Positions 17,879 through 26,696 of a DNA stretch of 64,000 nt are shown here, one piece after another (position 1 is the first letter of the stretch; the number at the start of each line of letters is the position of its first letter). Below the pieces are notes generated by a model. The model saw nothing but the letters and a program-made list of their open reading frames with translations, ran no database searches and was not told where the DNA came from. The stretch is from Gammaproteobacteria bacterium (GTDB taxonomy: Bacteria > Pseudomonadota > Gammaproteobacteria > Nevskiales > Nevskiaceae), in NCBI GenBank assembly GCA_022599775.1, contig JAHZLQ010000027.1:56107-120106 (forward strand), in the 5' to 3' direction. Both the position numbers and the translations under genes were made by a program.

Positions 17879-19152
17879 TGGACTGGATGCTCTCCTCGCT
17901 TGCCGTGGAACTGCTTGGCGCCGTGCTGGTCGTCGGCGCCGCCATCCATCTCATCTCGGTGCTGTGGCGCGGCGGCGTGGACGCACGGCTCGCGCACACG
18001 CAGCATGCGCTGCGCCTGCAGGTGCTCGAACAATCGCTGGCGACCGCCGTGTCGAAGCGCGTTCACGCGGAGCTCGATGCCAAGGGCGGATGGTCCGGCG
18101 TGCGCAAGTTCAGGATCGACCGCAAGGTCGCCGAGAACGACTTCGTCACTTCGTTCTATCTGGTCCCGCACGACGGCAAGCCGCTGCCACAATTCAAACC
18201 CGGCCAGTTTCTGACCTTCAATCTCAAGCTGCCGGACCGCCCAAAACCACTGGTGCGCTGTTATTCCCTGTCCGACGGACCCAATGAAACGGGCCACTAC
18301 CGCATTTCGGTCAAACGCCTGGACCCACCGCCGAAGCTGCCCGATGCCCCGCCCGGCCTGTCGTCGAATTTCCTGCACCGAGTGATGGCGGCCGGCGAGA
18401 TTCTGGACGTGAAGGCGCCGGCCGGCGAGTTCTTCCTGAATCTCGACGAGAACCGCCCGGTGGTGCTGATCGGCGGCGGTGTCGGCATCACGCCCGTGTT
18501 CAGCATGATCAAGGCCGCCTGCGCGGCCGGGTTCAGTCAGGAACTATGGTTCTTCAGCGGCGCACGCTTCGGCAGCGACCAGATCTTCAAGGACGAACTG
18601 CGCGCCTTCGACGCTGCGCATGACAACGTCCACCTGCGACTTTGCTACAACGAGCCTACGGATCGCGAATCCCTGGGCCGCGATTTTCATCACCACGGCC
18701 ACGTCAGCGTCGAGTTGTTCAAGACCCTACTGCCTTCGAACAACTACGTGTTCTACATCTGCGGCCCGCCTCCGATGATGGCTGCGCTGACCAAGGACCT
18801 CGCCGCCTGGGGCGTTCCTCCCGGTGATATCCGCATGGAAGCCTTCGGTCCGGCCTCGGTGAAGAAGACCGAACGGCAGCCGCCGGCTGCCGATGCGCCC
18901 TGTCTCAGCGTCGAATTCGCGCACAGCGGCAAGACCGTGCAATGGGGCAATGCCGACAGCGTGCTGGAGCTGGCCGAGGCCAATGGCATCGTCATCGATT
19001 CCGGCTGCCGTGCCGGCAACTGCGGCACCTGCGTCACCGCGATCCGTTCCGGCGAAGTGGAATACCCGAGCCCGCCAGCGGCCCTGCCGGACGCCGGCTC
19101 CTGCCTGCCCTGCATGGCCCGCCCCAAGTCCAATCTCGTACTGGACGCCTGA
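17878..19152 (+). CDS. membrane-anchored FAD/NAD(P) reductase with C-terminal 2Fe-2S domain
   Basis: Protein of 424 residues. One N-terminal transmembrane helix (about 8-28) is followed by a ferredoxin-reductase module: RCYSLSDGPN binds FAD, GGGVGITPVFSM and YICGPPPMM bind NAD(P). The C terminus (about 335-424) is a plant-type [2Fe-2S] ferredoxin with CRAGNCGTC and a distant fourth Cys in SCLPC. The order FAD-NAD-2Fe-2S is that of hybrid-cluster-protein reductase and phthalate dioxygenase reductases, but those lack the anchor. It likely moves electrons between NAD(P)H and the membrane or periplasmic carriers of this cluster. ATG overlaps the porin-like stop codon. Confidence 0.88.
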   Translation: MDWMLSSLAVELLGAVLVVGAAIHLISVLWRGGVDARLAHTQHALRLQVLEQSLATAVSKRVHAELDAKGGWSGVRKFRIDRKVAENDFVTSFYLVPHDGKPLPQFKPGQFLTFNLKLPDRPKPLVRCYSLSDGPNETGHYRISVKRLDPPPKLPDAPPGLSSNFLHRVMAAGEILDVKAPAGEFFLNLDENRPVVLIGGGVGITPVFSMIKAACAAGFSQELWFFSGARFGSDQIFKDELRAFDAAHDNVHLRLCYNEPTDRESLGRDFHHHGHVSVELFKTLLPSNNYVFYICGPPPMMAALTKDLAAWGVPPGDIRMEAFGPASVKKTERQPPAADAPCLSVEFAHSGKTVQWGNADSVLELAEANGIVIDSGCRAGNCGTCVTAIRSGEVEYPSPPAALPDAGSCLPCMARPKSNLVLDA

Positions 19153-19222
19153 TGCTTCGCCGCCCCTTCAGATCTTTGCCCATATCCTCGCCAGCCCACG
19201 CCAGCCAATTGGAGTTGTCCCG

Positions 19223-20236
19223 ATGAGTCACCGTTTCGTATCCGTACTGATCGCCCTCACGGGTCTGATGCTGATGGGTTCCGCGTCCGCGCAGGAACTG
19301 CGCCTGGACCCGACCAAGGTCATGGGCCCCACGGCCTGCGGCGACTGCCACGAATCCTCCCTCGCCGCCTGGCGCGGCACGCATCACTTCTCCACGTTCA
19401 AGGAAATGCCGCGCACCGAGGAGGCACGTTCGATCGCTGACAAGCTCGGGATCAAGCGCATCAAGGCCGAAGGTGAATGCGTCTCCTGCCACTTCACCTC
19501 CAAGACCGACGCCGGTGAAACCGACACCATCGCAGGCATCACCTGTGAGTCCTGCCACGGCGCCGGCAAGGACTGGATCGAGGTGCACAGCGACTTCGGC
19601 GGCAAGGACGCGACCGCGAAAACCGAATCCGAGGCACACCGCAAGACCCGCTGGGCGCAGTCCGAAGCCGCCGGCATGATCCGCCCCGGCAATCTCTACG
19701 CGCTCGCCGAGAACTGCTACCAGTGCCACACCGTGCCGCGCGAGGATCTGGTCAACACCGGCGGCCACACCGCCGGCAGCGACTTCGAACTGGTCGCCTG
19801 GAGCCAGGGCGAAGTGCGCCACAACCTGTGGTACAACGACGCCGCCAGCAACGAGGAGGCCTCGCTGAACCGCCGCCGCGTGATGTTCCTGGTCGGCCAG
19901 GCCCTGGATCTCGAATACGCGCTGCGCGGTGTCGCCAAGGCCACGGCGAAAGCCGAATACGCCGTGGCCATGGCCAAGCGGGCCAAGCGCTCGGCGCTGC
20001 GCATCAAGGCAATCTCCGACGCTGGCGTCGGTATTCCCGAAGTCGCCGCACTGCTCAAGATCGCCGGCTCCGCCAAGGTCTCGCTGAACAACGAGGCGGC
20101 ACTGACCGCCGCGGCCGAACAGGTCGCCGCACAGGGCAAGGCCATCGCCATGAAATACGACGGCAGCGAACTGGCCGCCGTCGATGCACTGCTGCCCAAA
20201 CCGGACGCGTACAAGGGCATGGCCTACAGCCCCTGA
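19223..20236 (+). CDS. periplasmic tetraheme cytochrome, c554 family
   Basis: Secreted cytochrome of 337 residues with a signal peptide ending near GSASAQ. Four heme motifs (CGDCH, CVSCH, CESCH, CYQCH) lie within about residues 35-175, followed by a helical, Ala-rich C-terminal half without hemes. The spacing and the ACGDCHES start match the cytochrome c554 family, whose Nitrosomonas member accepts electrons from hydroxylamine oxidoreductase and can reduce NO. The ATG at 19223 has GGAG 8 bases before it. Only 8 bases separate it from the next gene. It probably shuttles electrons in the periplasm for this cluster; the substrate is unknown. Confidence 0.88.
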   Translation: MSHRFVSVLIALTGLMLMGSASAQELRLDPTKVMGPTACGDCHESSLAAWRGTHHFSTFKEMPRTEEARSIADKLGIKRIKAEGECVSCHFTSKTDAGETDTIAGITCESCHGAGKDWIEVHSDFGGKDATAKTESEAHRKTRWAQSEAAGMIRPGNLYALAENCYQCHTVPREDLVNTGGHTAGSDFELVAWSQGEVRHNLWYNDAASNEEASLNRRRVMFLVGQALDLEYALRGVAKATAKAEYAVAMAKRAKRSALRIKAISDAGVGIPEVAALLKIAGSAKVSLNNEAALTAAAEQVAAQGKAIAMKYDGSELAAVDALLPKPDAYKGMAYSP

Positions 20237-20244
20237 GGCCGGAC

Positions 20245-22449
20245 ATGAACGATTCCCTGCTGACGCGTGACCTGCTGGCCGCTGAGGCGGCGCCCGCCTC
20301 GATCCCGCCGCCGCAGCGCTGGGCACAGCCGTTCGGCGAGCACATGGGCGACAAGGACGTGCAGCGCATTCTTGGGATGGCGCCGTTCGCGAGCATGGAC
20401 CCAGCGCGTTTTCGCGCGCCGCTGACGCTGGACGGGATCGTGCGCAACGACACCCGTCTGCGCCGCTACGCACGCGGCGAAATCGTGGTGCGTGCCGGCG
20501 ACTACGGCAATTCGGCCTTCCTCATCATCAAGGGTGGCGTGCGCGTGGTGCTGCCACCGGGGCTGCCGGAATCGGTACTGGGTCGCTCCAGCCCCAAGCG
20601 CAAGAACTGGGCGCAGGCCGTGGCCCAGCTTTGGCGCAACCCGGCGCAAGCGGAGACGCGCGATGTCTCGCGCTACATGCGCGAGACGCCACAGCGCCCC
20701 CGGTCGCCGGCACGCCTGATCGTGACCGGCGCCGAAGGCCAGAGACTCGCAGACTTCGTCCTGTCCGACGTCGGACCGGATGGCATCGGGATCGGCCGGT
20801 CAGCCAACAACGATCTCGTGCTCGACGACACCGCCGTCTCCTCGACGCACGCGCGTGTGATCCGCAGCGACCGGGGCTGGCTGCTGCGCGATCTCGGCAG
20901 CTCCAACGGCACGCTCGTCAATGGCGAAACCACGCGTGAACAGATTCTCGAAAGTGGTGCCGAAATCACGATCGGCCGCTGCGCCTTGCGCTACCTCGCC
21001 GAGGGCGAGGTCGATCACGACGCGATGCTCAGCACCACGCTGCTGCGGCCCGGCAGTACCGCGGACAGCTGGAGCGAAACCCTGGTCGAGGATCGCGGCG
21101 GCCCGTTCGCGGAAACGCATACCTTCGTCCAGGACATCCCGGCGGTGCTCGACCACACCCAGTCGGCGACACTCGGCGAGGGCGACATTTTCGGCGAGAT
21201 CGCGGCCCTGGGCCGCACCCAGAGGACAGCGACGGTGTTCGCCGAAACCGATTCGATCCTGCTGGAGATCCGCTGGCAGGGCCTGCGTGACATCCGCAAG
21301 CGCGACGCAGCGTTCCGACAGCACGTGGAGTCGATCTACCGCAAGAACAGTCTCATCACCCATCTTCGCGCAACGCCGCTGTTCAGCCATCTGCCGGATG
21401 CGACGATCGATGAGATCGCCGCGCAGACCCTGTTCGAGAGCTTCGGCGAGTTCGACTGGCATACCAGCTACAAGCGCTTCGCCGAGCAACCGGCCGAGCA
21501 ACGCATGGCGGCCGAACCGCTGATCGTCCAGGCCGGTGACTATCCCGACGGTCTGCTGCTGATCCGCTCCGGCTTCGCGCGGGTCACGCGCCCGCTGCAT
21601 CACGGCCATCGCACCGTGAACTACCTCGGCCGCGGCGCGGTGTTCGGGCTGGACGAACTGCTCGACGCACACGAACAGACCGGTCCGGTGTCGTATCGCT
21701 GTTCGCTGCGCGCCGTGGGTTATGCCGACGTACTGCGTGTACCGACCTCGGTGATCGAGACCCACGTGTTGCCGAACCTCAGCGCCGAGCAACTCCGGAC
21801 GGTACGCGCCATGCAGGCCGAGACCCTGGGCGATCCGACCGGTCACGGCGAAACACCGGCACGGACAGCCGACGACTCGGCAAGCCTGGCAATCGACGTT
21901 GCGGCGATGGGGCTCGACGACGGTCTGATGGAAATGCTGGTCGACAGCCATCTGATCAACGGGCGTGCCGCCATGTTGATCAACCTGGACCGATGCGTAC
22001 GTTGCGATGCCTGTTCGGACGCCTGCGCCGTCGGCCATCAGAACAACCCGCGCTTCAACCGCCACGGCAAGCGCCATGATTCGCTGATGATCGCCAATGC
22101 CTGCATGCACTGCGCCGATCCGGTGTGCATGATCGGCTGCCCCACCGGCGCAATTCACCGCGCCTCCGAGCAGGGCCAGGTGCTGATCAACGACGACACC
22201 TGCATCGGCTGCTCGACCTGCGCCAACAGCTGTCCTTACGACAACATCCGCATGGTCGAGGTACGCAATCCGTCCGGCGATCTGGTGCAGAACGAGGCCA
22301 CCTACGCGCCGGTGCAGAAAGCGACCAAGTGCGATCTGTGCATCGACCAGCTCGGCGGTCCCGCCTGTCAGCGCGCCTGCCCGCATGACGCCCTTCAGCG
22401 CATGGACATGCGCGACCTGCCGCGTTTGATCGAATGGCTCGATCGTTGA
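20245..22449 (+). CDS. cNMP-binding/FHA/four-[4Fe-4S] fusion protein
   Basis: Cytoplasmic protein of 734 residues with no signal peptide. A cyclic-nucleotide-binding fold begins at about 73-105 (GEIVVRAGDYGNSAFLIIKG). It is interrupted by an FHA domain (about 155-252: IGIGRSANNDLVL, SSTHARV, GSSNGTLVNG). It then resumes with its phosphate-binding cassette at about 314-331 (GDIFGEIAALGRTQRTATV). A second cNMP-like domain (about 425-505) lacks the cassette Arg and may be structural. The C-terminal 150 residues are a DmsB/NrfC-type ferredoxin with four cysteine quartets (CVRCDACSDAC, CMHCADPVCMIGC, CIGCSTCANSC, CDLC...CQRAC). It looks like a redox carrier gated by a nucleotide and by a phosphothreonine partner. 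The cytochrome b gene overlaps its end. Confidence 0.87.
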   Translation: MNDSLLTRDLLAAEAAPASIPPPQRWAQPFGEHMGDKDVQRILGMAPFASMDPARFRAPLTLDGIVRNDTRLRRYARGEIVVRAGDYGNSAFLIIKGGVRVVLPPGLPESVLGRSSPKRKNWAQAVAQLWRNPAQAETRDVSRYMRETPQRPRSPARLIVTGAEGQRLADFVLSDVGPDGIGIGRSANNDLVLDDTAVSSTHARVIRSDRGWLLRDLGSSNGTLVNGETTREQILESGAEITIGRCALRYLAEGEVDHDAMLSTTLLRPGSTADSWSETLVEDRGGPFAETHTFVQDIPAVLDHTQSATLGEGDIFGEIAALGRTQRTATVFAETDSILLEIRWQGLRDIRKRDAAFRQHVESIYRKNSLITHLRATPLFSHLPDATIDEIAAQTLFESFGEFDWHTSYKRFAEQPAEQRMAAEPLIVQAGDYPDGLLLIRSGFARVTRPLHHGHRTVNYLGRGAVFGLDELLDAHEQTGPVSYRCSLRAVGYADVLRVPTSVIETHVLPNLSAEQLRTVRAMQAETLGDPTGHGETPARTADDSASLAIDVAAMGLDDGLMEMLVDSHLINGRAAMLINLDRCVRCDACSDACAVGHQNNPRFNRHGKRHDSLMIANACMHCADPVCMIGCPTGAIHRASEQGQVLINDDTCIGCSTCANSCPYDNIRMVEVRNPSGDLVQNEATYAPVQKATKCDLCIDQLGGPACQRACPHDALQRMDMRDLPRLIEWLDR

Positions 22450-23261
22450 CACCGTTCGCGGTCAGACGGCGGCGCAACCTGGGCTGGCTGCTCGCGCTGG
22501 TGCTGCTGCTGCTGGGCGCACACACCACCTACGCCGCCGGCCTCGGGCGCGGACCGTTCTTCAATGGCTGGATACTGCTCGGTTCGGTGCTGCTGGCCTC
22601 GATCTATTCGCAGCGCAAACGCTTCAGCATGCTGCCGATCGGTCGCGCCTCGACCTGGCTGCAACTGCACGCCTACACCGGCGCATTCGCGCTGGCGGTG
22701 TTCGCCTTGCACACCGACCTGTCCTTGCCGGACGCCCCCTTGGAGGGGTTACTGTGGCTGAGCTTCGTCGGCACGGCCGGTAGCGGACTTGCCGGCCTGT
22801 ACTGGTCGCGCGTGCTGCCGCCGCGCCTGGCCGCCACCGGCGAGGAAGTGCTGTTCGAACGCATTCCGATGTTCGTCGGCCGCCTGCGCGAGCAGGCGGA
22901 ACAGGCGGTACTGGACGCCGCACGCGACAGCCAATCGACACTGCTGGGAGAGCACTACCAGCGCAATCTGGCGGGATTCTTCGCGGCACCGCACTGGCAT
23001 CTGCGACATTTGCGCCGCGGGGCCGGCAACGCGCATCGCGACAGCCGGCTGTCGGCGCTCGACCGCTATCTGTCCGCGGTGGAGCGCCCCTATGCGCAAC
23101 GACTGATCGGCCTCTGTCAGCAAAAGGCCGATCTGGACATGCACTACACGATTCAAGGCTTGCTCAAGGCCTGGCTGTTCGTTCACGTCCCGCTGACCGG
23201 CGCGATGCTGATACTCGCGCTTGTCCATGTGATTGCTGCCTACGCGTTCGGGGGCGGCTGA
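22434..23261 (+). CDS. diheme membrane cytochrome b-like protein
   Basis: Integral membrane protein of 275 residues with about five hydrophobic segments. Two helices each carry histidines exactly 14 positions apart: His79/His93 and His251/His265. This H-x13-H spacing is the hallmark of bis-His b-heme ligation in cytochrome b and ferric-reductase-type proteins, so two stacked b hemes across the membrane are predicted. The region between them is a soluble helical stretch. The start overlaps the Fe-S fusion gene by 16 bases; a TTG at 22446 is an alternative. It would link the cytoplasmic Fe-S protein or quinone pool to the periplasmic hemes. No database family was recognised, so this rests on the His pattern. 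Confidence 0.75.
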   Translation: MARSLTPFAVRRRRNLGWLLALVLLLLGAHTTYAAGLGRGPFFNGWILLGSVLLASIYSQRKRFSMLPIGRASTWLQLHAYTGAFALAVFALHTDLSLPDAPLEGLLWLSFVGTAGSGLAGLYWSRVLPPRLAATGEEVLFERIPMFVGRLREQAEQAVLDAARDSQSTLLGEHYQRNLAGFFAAPHWHLRHLRRGAGNAHRDSRLSALDRYLSAVERPYAQRLIGLCQQKADLDMHYTIQGLLKAWLFVHVPLTGAMLILALVHVIAAYAFGGG

Positions 23262-23263
23262 TC

Positions 23264-25534
23264 GTGAGCGATCGTCTGCAGGGCTTCGACTACCGCTCCA
23301 GCCCCTACCACCGGCCCAATCAGGACTGGGTCTGCGGTCGCGCCGCGCAGGGCGAGTGCTGTCGCCAGGGGCCGGATGCACGTGGACGTTGTGGCGCCGG
23401 TCCGCAATGCCAGCCGGCACGCGATGGTGATCGCTGGCGCTGCACGCGGCCCGATCTGCGCGGCGGCCCCTGTGCCACCGGGCCGGCACCGGATGGTAGC
23501 TGCGCCTGCGTGCCGCCGCCGTGCCGACCGCTGCGCAGTTGGCGCGCACGCCGGCGTGTTCTCGTGCGCAGCGTATTGGTCGCCACGCTGGGGCTGGTCC
23601 TGCTGGGTCTGTCCGGCAGCTGGGCCGGCCGCGTGGTGCAGCCCGGCCCTCTGTCCGCTGCCCACGCCGCGATCGGCCAGTTCGGCGACGAGAACGCGTG
23701 CAGTCAATGCCATGCCGTGAGCGCCAACAATGCGTCCGGCTGGCTCGCTGCCGCTTTCGGCCGGGACCATCACCGCGCCGCCGAGGACTCGCAGTCCTGC
23801 CTGCACTGCCACAGTGTCGGCAAGCAAGCCCTGAATCCGCACAGCCTTCCCAGCGACGAGCTGCCGGCGGTCGCCGGCAACGAAGCAAGGGGTACCTGGC
23901 CGGTCGAATTCAATCGCAAACTGTTTCCGGCCGCGCAGGGCGATCTTGCCTGCGGCAGCTGCCACCGAGAGCATGCCGGCAATCGGGCGGACCTCACCGC
24001 GCTCGCGGACAACCGCTGCCAGGTCTGTCATACGCAGCGCTTCGGCAGCTTCAGCGACGGCCACCCGGCCTTCACCGACTATCCCTACGATCGGCGCACT
24101 CACATCGTGTTCGATCATGTGAGCCATATCTCCAAGCACTTCCCGGACGACCCTGATTTAGCGCCGAAGACCTGCAGCGGCTGCCACGCCCCCTCCACGG
24201 ACGGCCGCACCATGATCGTTCGCGACTTCGGCCAAAGTTGTGCCGCCTGCCACAACAGCGACATCGACGGGGACAAGCTCGCCGGCGCCAAGGGCTTGTC
24301 GGGCCTGGGCGTGCCGGGCCTGGACCTGCGTGCCCTGCCCAACCTCGGCGGCTGGCCCGAATTCGCGGACGGTGACATCACCGCGATGACCGAACTGCTG
24401 ATGCAATCCGACCCCGACTACCAGGCGGCCCGGCAAACCCTCGCACAAGTCGATCTGCTCGACATGGAAGACGCCAGCGCCGCGCAGAAAGCGGCCGCGA
24501 CCACGCTGGCCTGGCGTTTCAAGGCACTGCTGCTGGAGCTGCAGACCCAGGGCACGCCGGCCGTCGTGACACGAATCGAACAGACCATCGGCCATCCGCT
24601 GAGCCTCGACGAACAACGGCGACTGAGCGGCTTGCTGCCGGCAGCGCTGTTCGATGCCGCGCAGGGCAGCTGGTTTCCGGATCTGGCGGCCGAACTGAAG
24701 GCGCGCGAAAGCGGCGACACACCGCCGACCGTGGCGCTGCGCCCGAACGTAGTCACGGCGCCGGAAGCGGACACTGCGGACGCAGCATCCGACGACGTCG
24801 ACCTCGATGACTTCGACGATCTGTTCGCGGACGATGGCGCCGGCCTGGGAGCCGACGAGGTTCTGGATGAGGACGGCGGCGGGCTGTTTGGAGACAGCCT
24901 GTTCGGCGGCGACGACGATCTGGGTGATCCGTTCGCGCCGATCGAGGACGAAACGTCCGCCGCCACGGCGCCGGCCGCCAAGACCAGCGAGGAACGCATG
25001 TCGCTCGGCGGCTGGTACCTCGACGAATTCACGCTGCGCTATCGACCCGGCGGTCACGCCGACCCGGTGGTGCGTGCCTGGCTGGATCTGGCGGTCTCGC
25101 GCTCCGAACTTGGCGAGTGGCTGGACCCGCAGGCCCCCGGCGCCTGCACGCAGTGCCACAGCGTCGATGCGACGGTGGTGACACATGCCGATGCGACACC
25201 ATCCGTGCTACGCACCGTGCAATGGCGCCCGCGCAGCATCGCGCAGTCCGAACACCACTTCACCGAGTTCGATCACAGCAAGCACTTCAGTCTGGTCGGC
25301 GACCAGGGTTGCACCACCTGCCACCAACTCGACGCCGAAGCGCCCTACGCGGACAGCTTCGACGACCAAGACGCGCAAAGCTTCGCCAGCAACTTCAGCC
25401 CGATCGAACAGACCGTGTGCCTGGCGTGTCACCAACCGCAGCGTGCCGGCAACAACTGCACGCAATGCCACCGCTATCACATCGGCAATTTCAGCCCGAC
25501 CTTGCCGCCCACCGCAATGACACGATCGGAATAA
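23264..25534 (+). CDS. membrane-anchored decaheme cytochrome with Cys-rich cytoplasmic head
   Basis: Protein of 756 residues in four parts. Residues 1-95 hold ten cysteines in a tandem pattern C-x2-GP-x3-G-x-C-x(5,6)-C-x-P (Cys33-49 and Cys70-87). A basic stretch and one transmembrane helix (about 99-120) orient this head to the cytoplasm. Six CXXCH motifs follow at about 146-330 (CSQCH, CLHCH, CGSCH, CQVCH, CSGCH, CAACH). After a helical spacer and an acidic Asp/Gly/Leu tract (about 505-570) come four more (CTQCH, CTTCH, CLACH, CTQCH). Ten c hemes are therefore predicted in the periplasm. The start is a GTG, 2 bases after the cytochrome b stop. The acidic tract resembles that of the pentaheme protein. 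Confidence 0.85.
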   Translation: MSDRLQGFDYRSSPYHRPNQDWVCGRAAQGECCRQGPDARGRCGAGPQCQPARDGDRWRCTRPDLRGGPCATGPAPDGSCACVPPPCRPLRSWRARRRVLVRSVLVATLGLVLLGLSGSWAGRVVQPGPLSAAHAAIGQFGDENACSQCHAVSANNASGWLAAAFGRDHHRAAEDSQSCLHCHSVGKQALNPHSLPSDELPAVAGNEARGTWPVEFNRKLFPAAQGDLACGSCHREHAGNRADLTALADNRCQVCHTQRFGSFSDGHPAFTDYPYDRRTHIVFDHVSHISKHFPDDPDLAPKTCSGCHAPSTDGRTMIVRDFGQSCAACHNSDIDGDKLAGAKGLSGLGVPGLDLRALPNLGGWPEFADGDITAMTELLMQSDPDYQAARQTLAQVDLLDMEDASAAQKAAATTLAWRFKALLLELQTQGTPAVVTRIEQTIGHPLSLDEQRRLSGLLPAALFDAAQGSWFPDLAAELKARESGDTPPTVALRPNVVTAPEADTADAASDDVDLDDFDDLFADDGAGLGADEVLDEDGGGLFGDSLFGGDDDLGDPFAPIEDETSAATAPAAKTSEERMSLGGWYLDEFTLRYRPGGHADPVVRAWLDLAVSRSELGEWLDPQAPGACTQCHSVDATVVTHADATPSVLRTVQWRPRSIAQSEHHFTEFDHSKHFSLVGDQGCTTCHQLDAEAPYADSFDDQDAQSFASNFSPIEQTVCLACHQPQRAGNNCTQCHRYHIGNFSPTLPPTAMTRSE

Positions 25535-25640
25535 TCCGGACCAAGCCTGAATTCGCTGAAGTAATTGATTAACATGCCGTTCCCCGAACGCCCGCCGGCC
25601 GCGAGTGGACCGGGGCGCCGGAAATATTTATTCTCAATCA

Positions 25641-26645
25641 ATGCCTTACAGCACGCCCTACAATCACCGCTTTTGCGTCGCGCCGATGATGGACTGGTCG
25701 ACCCGCGCCTGCCGGTACTTTCATCGCCAGCTTTCGCGGCAGGCGCTGCTGTATACGGAGATGGTGACGACCGGAGCCTTGCTCCACGGCGACGTGGCCC
25801 GCCACCTCGACTACGACGCCGCCGAGCATCCCCTGGCGCTGCAACTCGGTGGCAGCGCCGCGGGCGAGCTGGCGCATTGCGCGGAGCTGGCCGAACGCTG
25901 GGGCTACGCCGAGGTCAACCTCAATTGCGGCTGCCCATCGGACCGCGTGCAGGAAGGCCGCTTCGGCGCCTGCCTGATGCGCGAGCCGGTGCACGTCGCG
26001 GCCAGCGTCGCCGCGATGCGCGGCGCCACCGCCCTGCCCGTCACCGTCAAGTGCCGCATCGGCGTGGACGATTGCGAAGATGAGAGCTTTCTTCGCGCCT
26101 TCGTCAATCGCGTGGCGGCCGCCGGCTGCGAGACCTTCATCGTGCATGCGCGCAAGGCCTGGCTGTCCGGACTGTCCCCCAAGGAAAATCGGGAAGTCCC
26201 GCCGCTGGACTACGACATGGTCTACCGGCTCAAGCAGGACTATCCACAACTGCGCATCGTCATCAACGGCGGCATCGAAACCCTGGATGATTGCGAGGAA
26301 CATCTGCGCCATGTCGACGGCGTGATGCTCGGACGTGCCGCCTATCATCGACCCTGGCTGATGTCCGAGGTCGACGAGCGCCTGTTCGGCGCGCAGGCCA
26401 GCACCCGGGACCGCCACCAGATCGTCCACGCGCTGTTCCCTTATGTCGAACAGCGTCTTGCGGCCGGCAATAATCTGCCCACGATCACGCGCCACATCCT
26501 GGGGCTGTTTCACGGGCAGCCCGGCGGCCGACAGTGGCGGCGCGTACTGTCCGAGCGCGCCTGCCGGCCCGGCGCCGGCATCGAAGTCATCGAAGACGCC
26601 CTGGCCGCGGTGTCCGCCGCCAGCGAATTTCGCAAGGTCGCCTGA
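25641..26645 (+). CDS. dusA: tRNA-dihydrouridine synthase A
   Basis: FMN-dependent enzyme of 334 residues that reduces uridines 20/20a in the tRNA D-loop. Hallmarks are the N-terminal FCVAPMMDWSTRACRYFHR, the catalytic Cys in NLNCGCPSDRVQ, VTVKCRIGVDD, FIVHARKAWLSGLSPKENR and VMLGRAAYHRPW, all DusA-specific rather than DusB/C. The start at 25641 gives the usual length; the longer frame from 25605 has no family match. It is the first gene after the redox cluster and probably begins an unrelated housekeeping unit with ppiB and lpxH. Confidence 0.95.
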   Translation: MPYSTPYNHRFCVAPMMDWSTRACRYFHRQLSRQALLYTEMVTTGALLHGDVARHLDYDAAEHPLALQLGGSAAGELAHCAELAERWGYAEVNLNCGCPSDRVQEGRFGACLMREPVHVAASVAAMRGATALPVTVKCRIGVDDCEDESFLRAFVNRVAAAGCETFIVHARKAWLSGLSPKENREVPPLDYDMVYRLKQDYPQLRIVINGGIETLDDCEEHLRHVDGVMLGRAAYHRPWLMSEVDERLFGAQASTRDRHQIVHALFPYVEQRLAAGNNLPTITRHILGLFHGQPGGRQWRRVLSERACRPGAGIEVIEDALAAVSAASEFRKVA

Positions 26646-26696
26646 AGAGCGTCCGACTCCCTCCAAGTACAACTCCACGACAACACCAGAAATCTC

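Noticed and set aside
20800..22452. 550-codon open frame antisense to the cNMP/FHA/Fe-S gene
   Set aside because: The plus strand has clear domains; the minus frame is a shadow.
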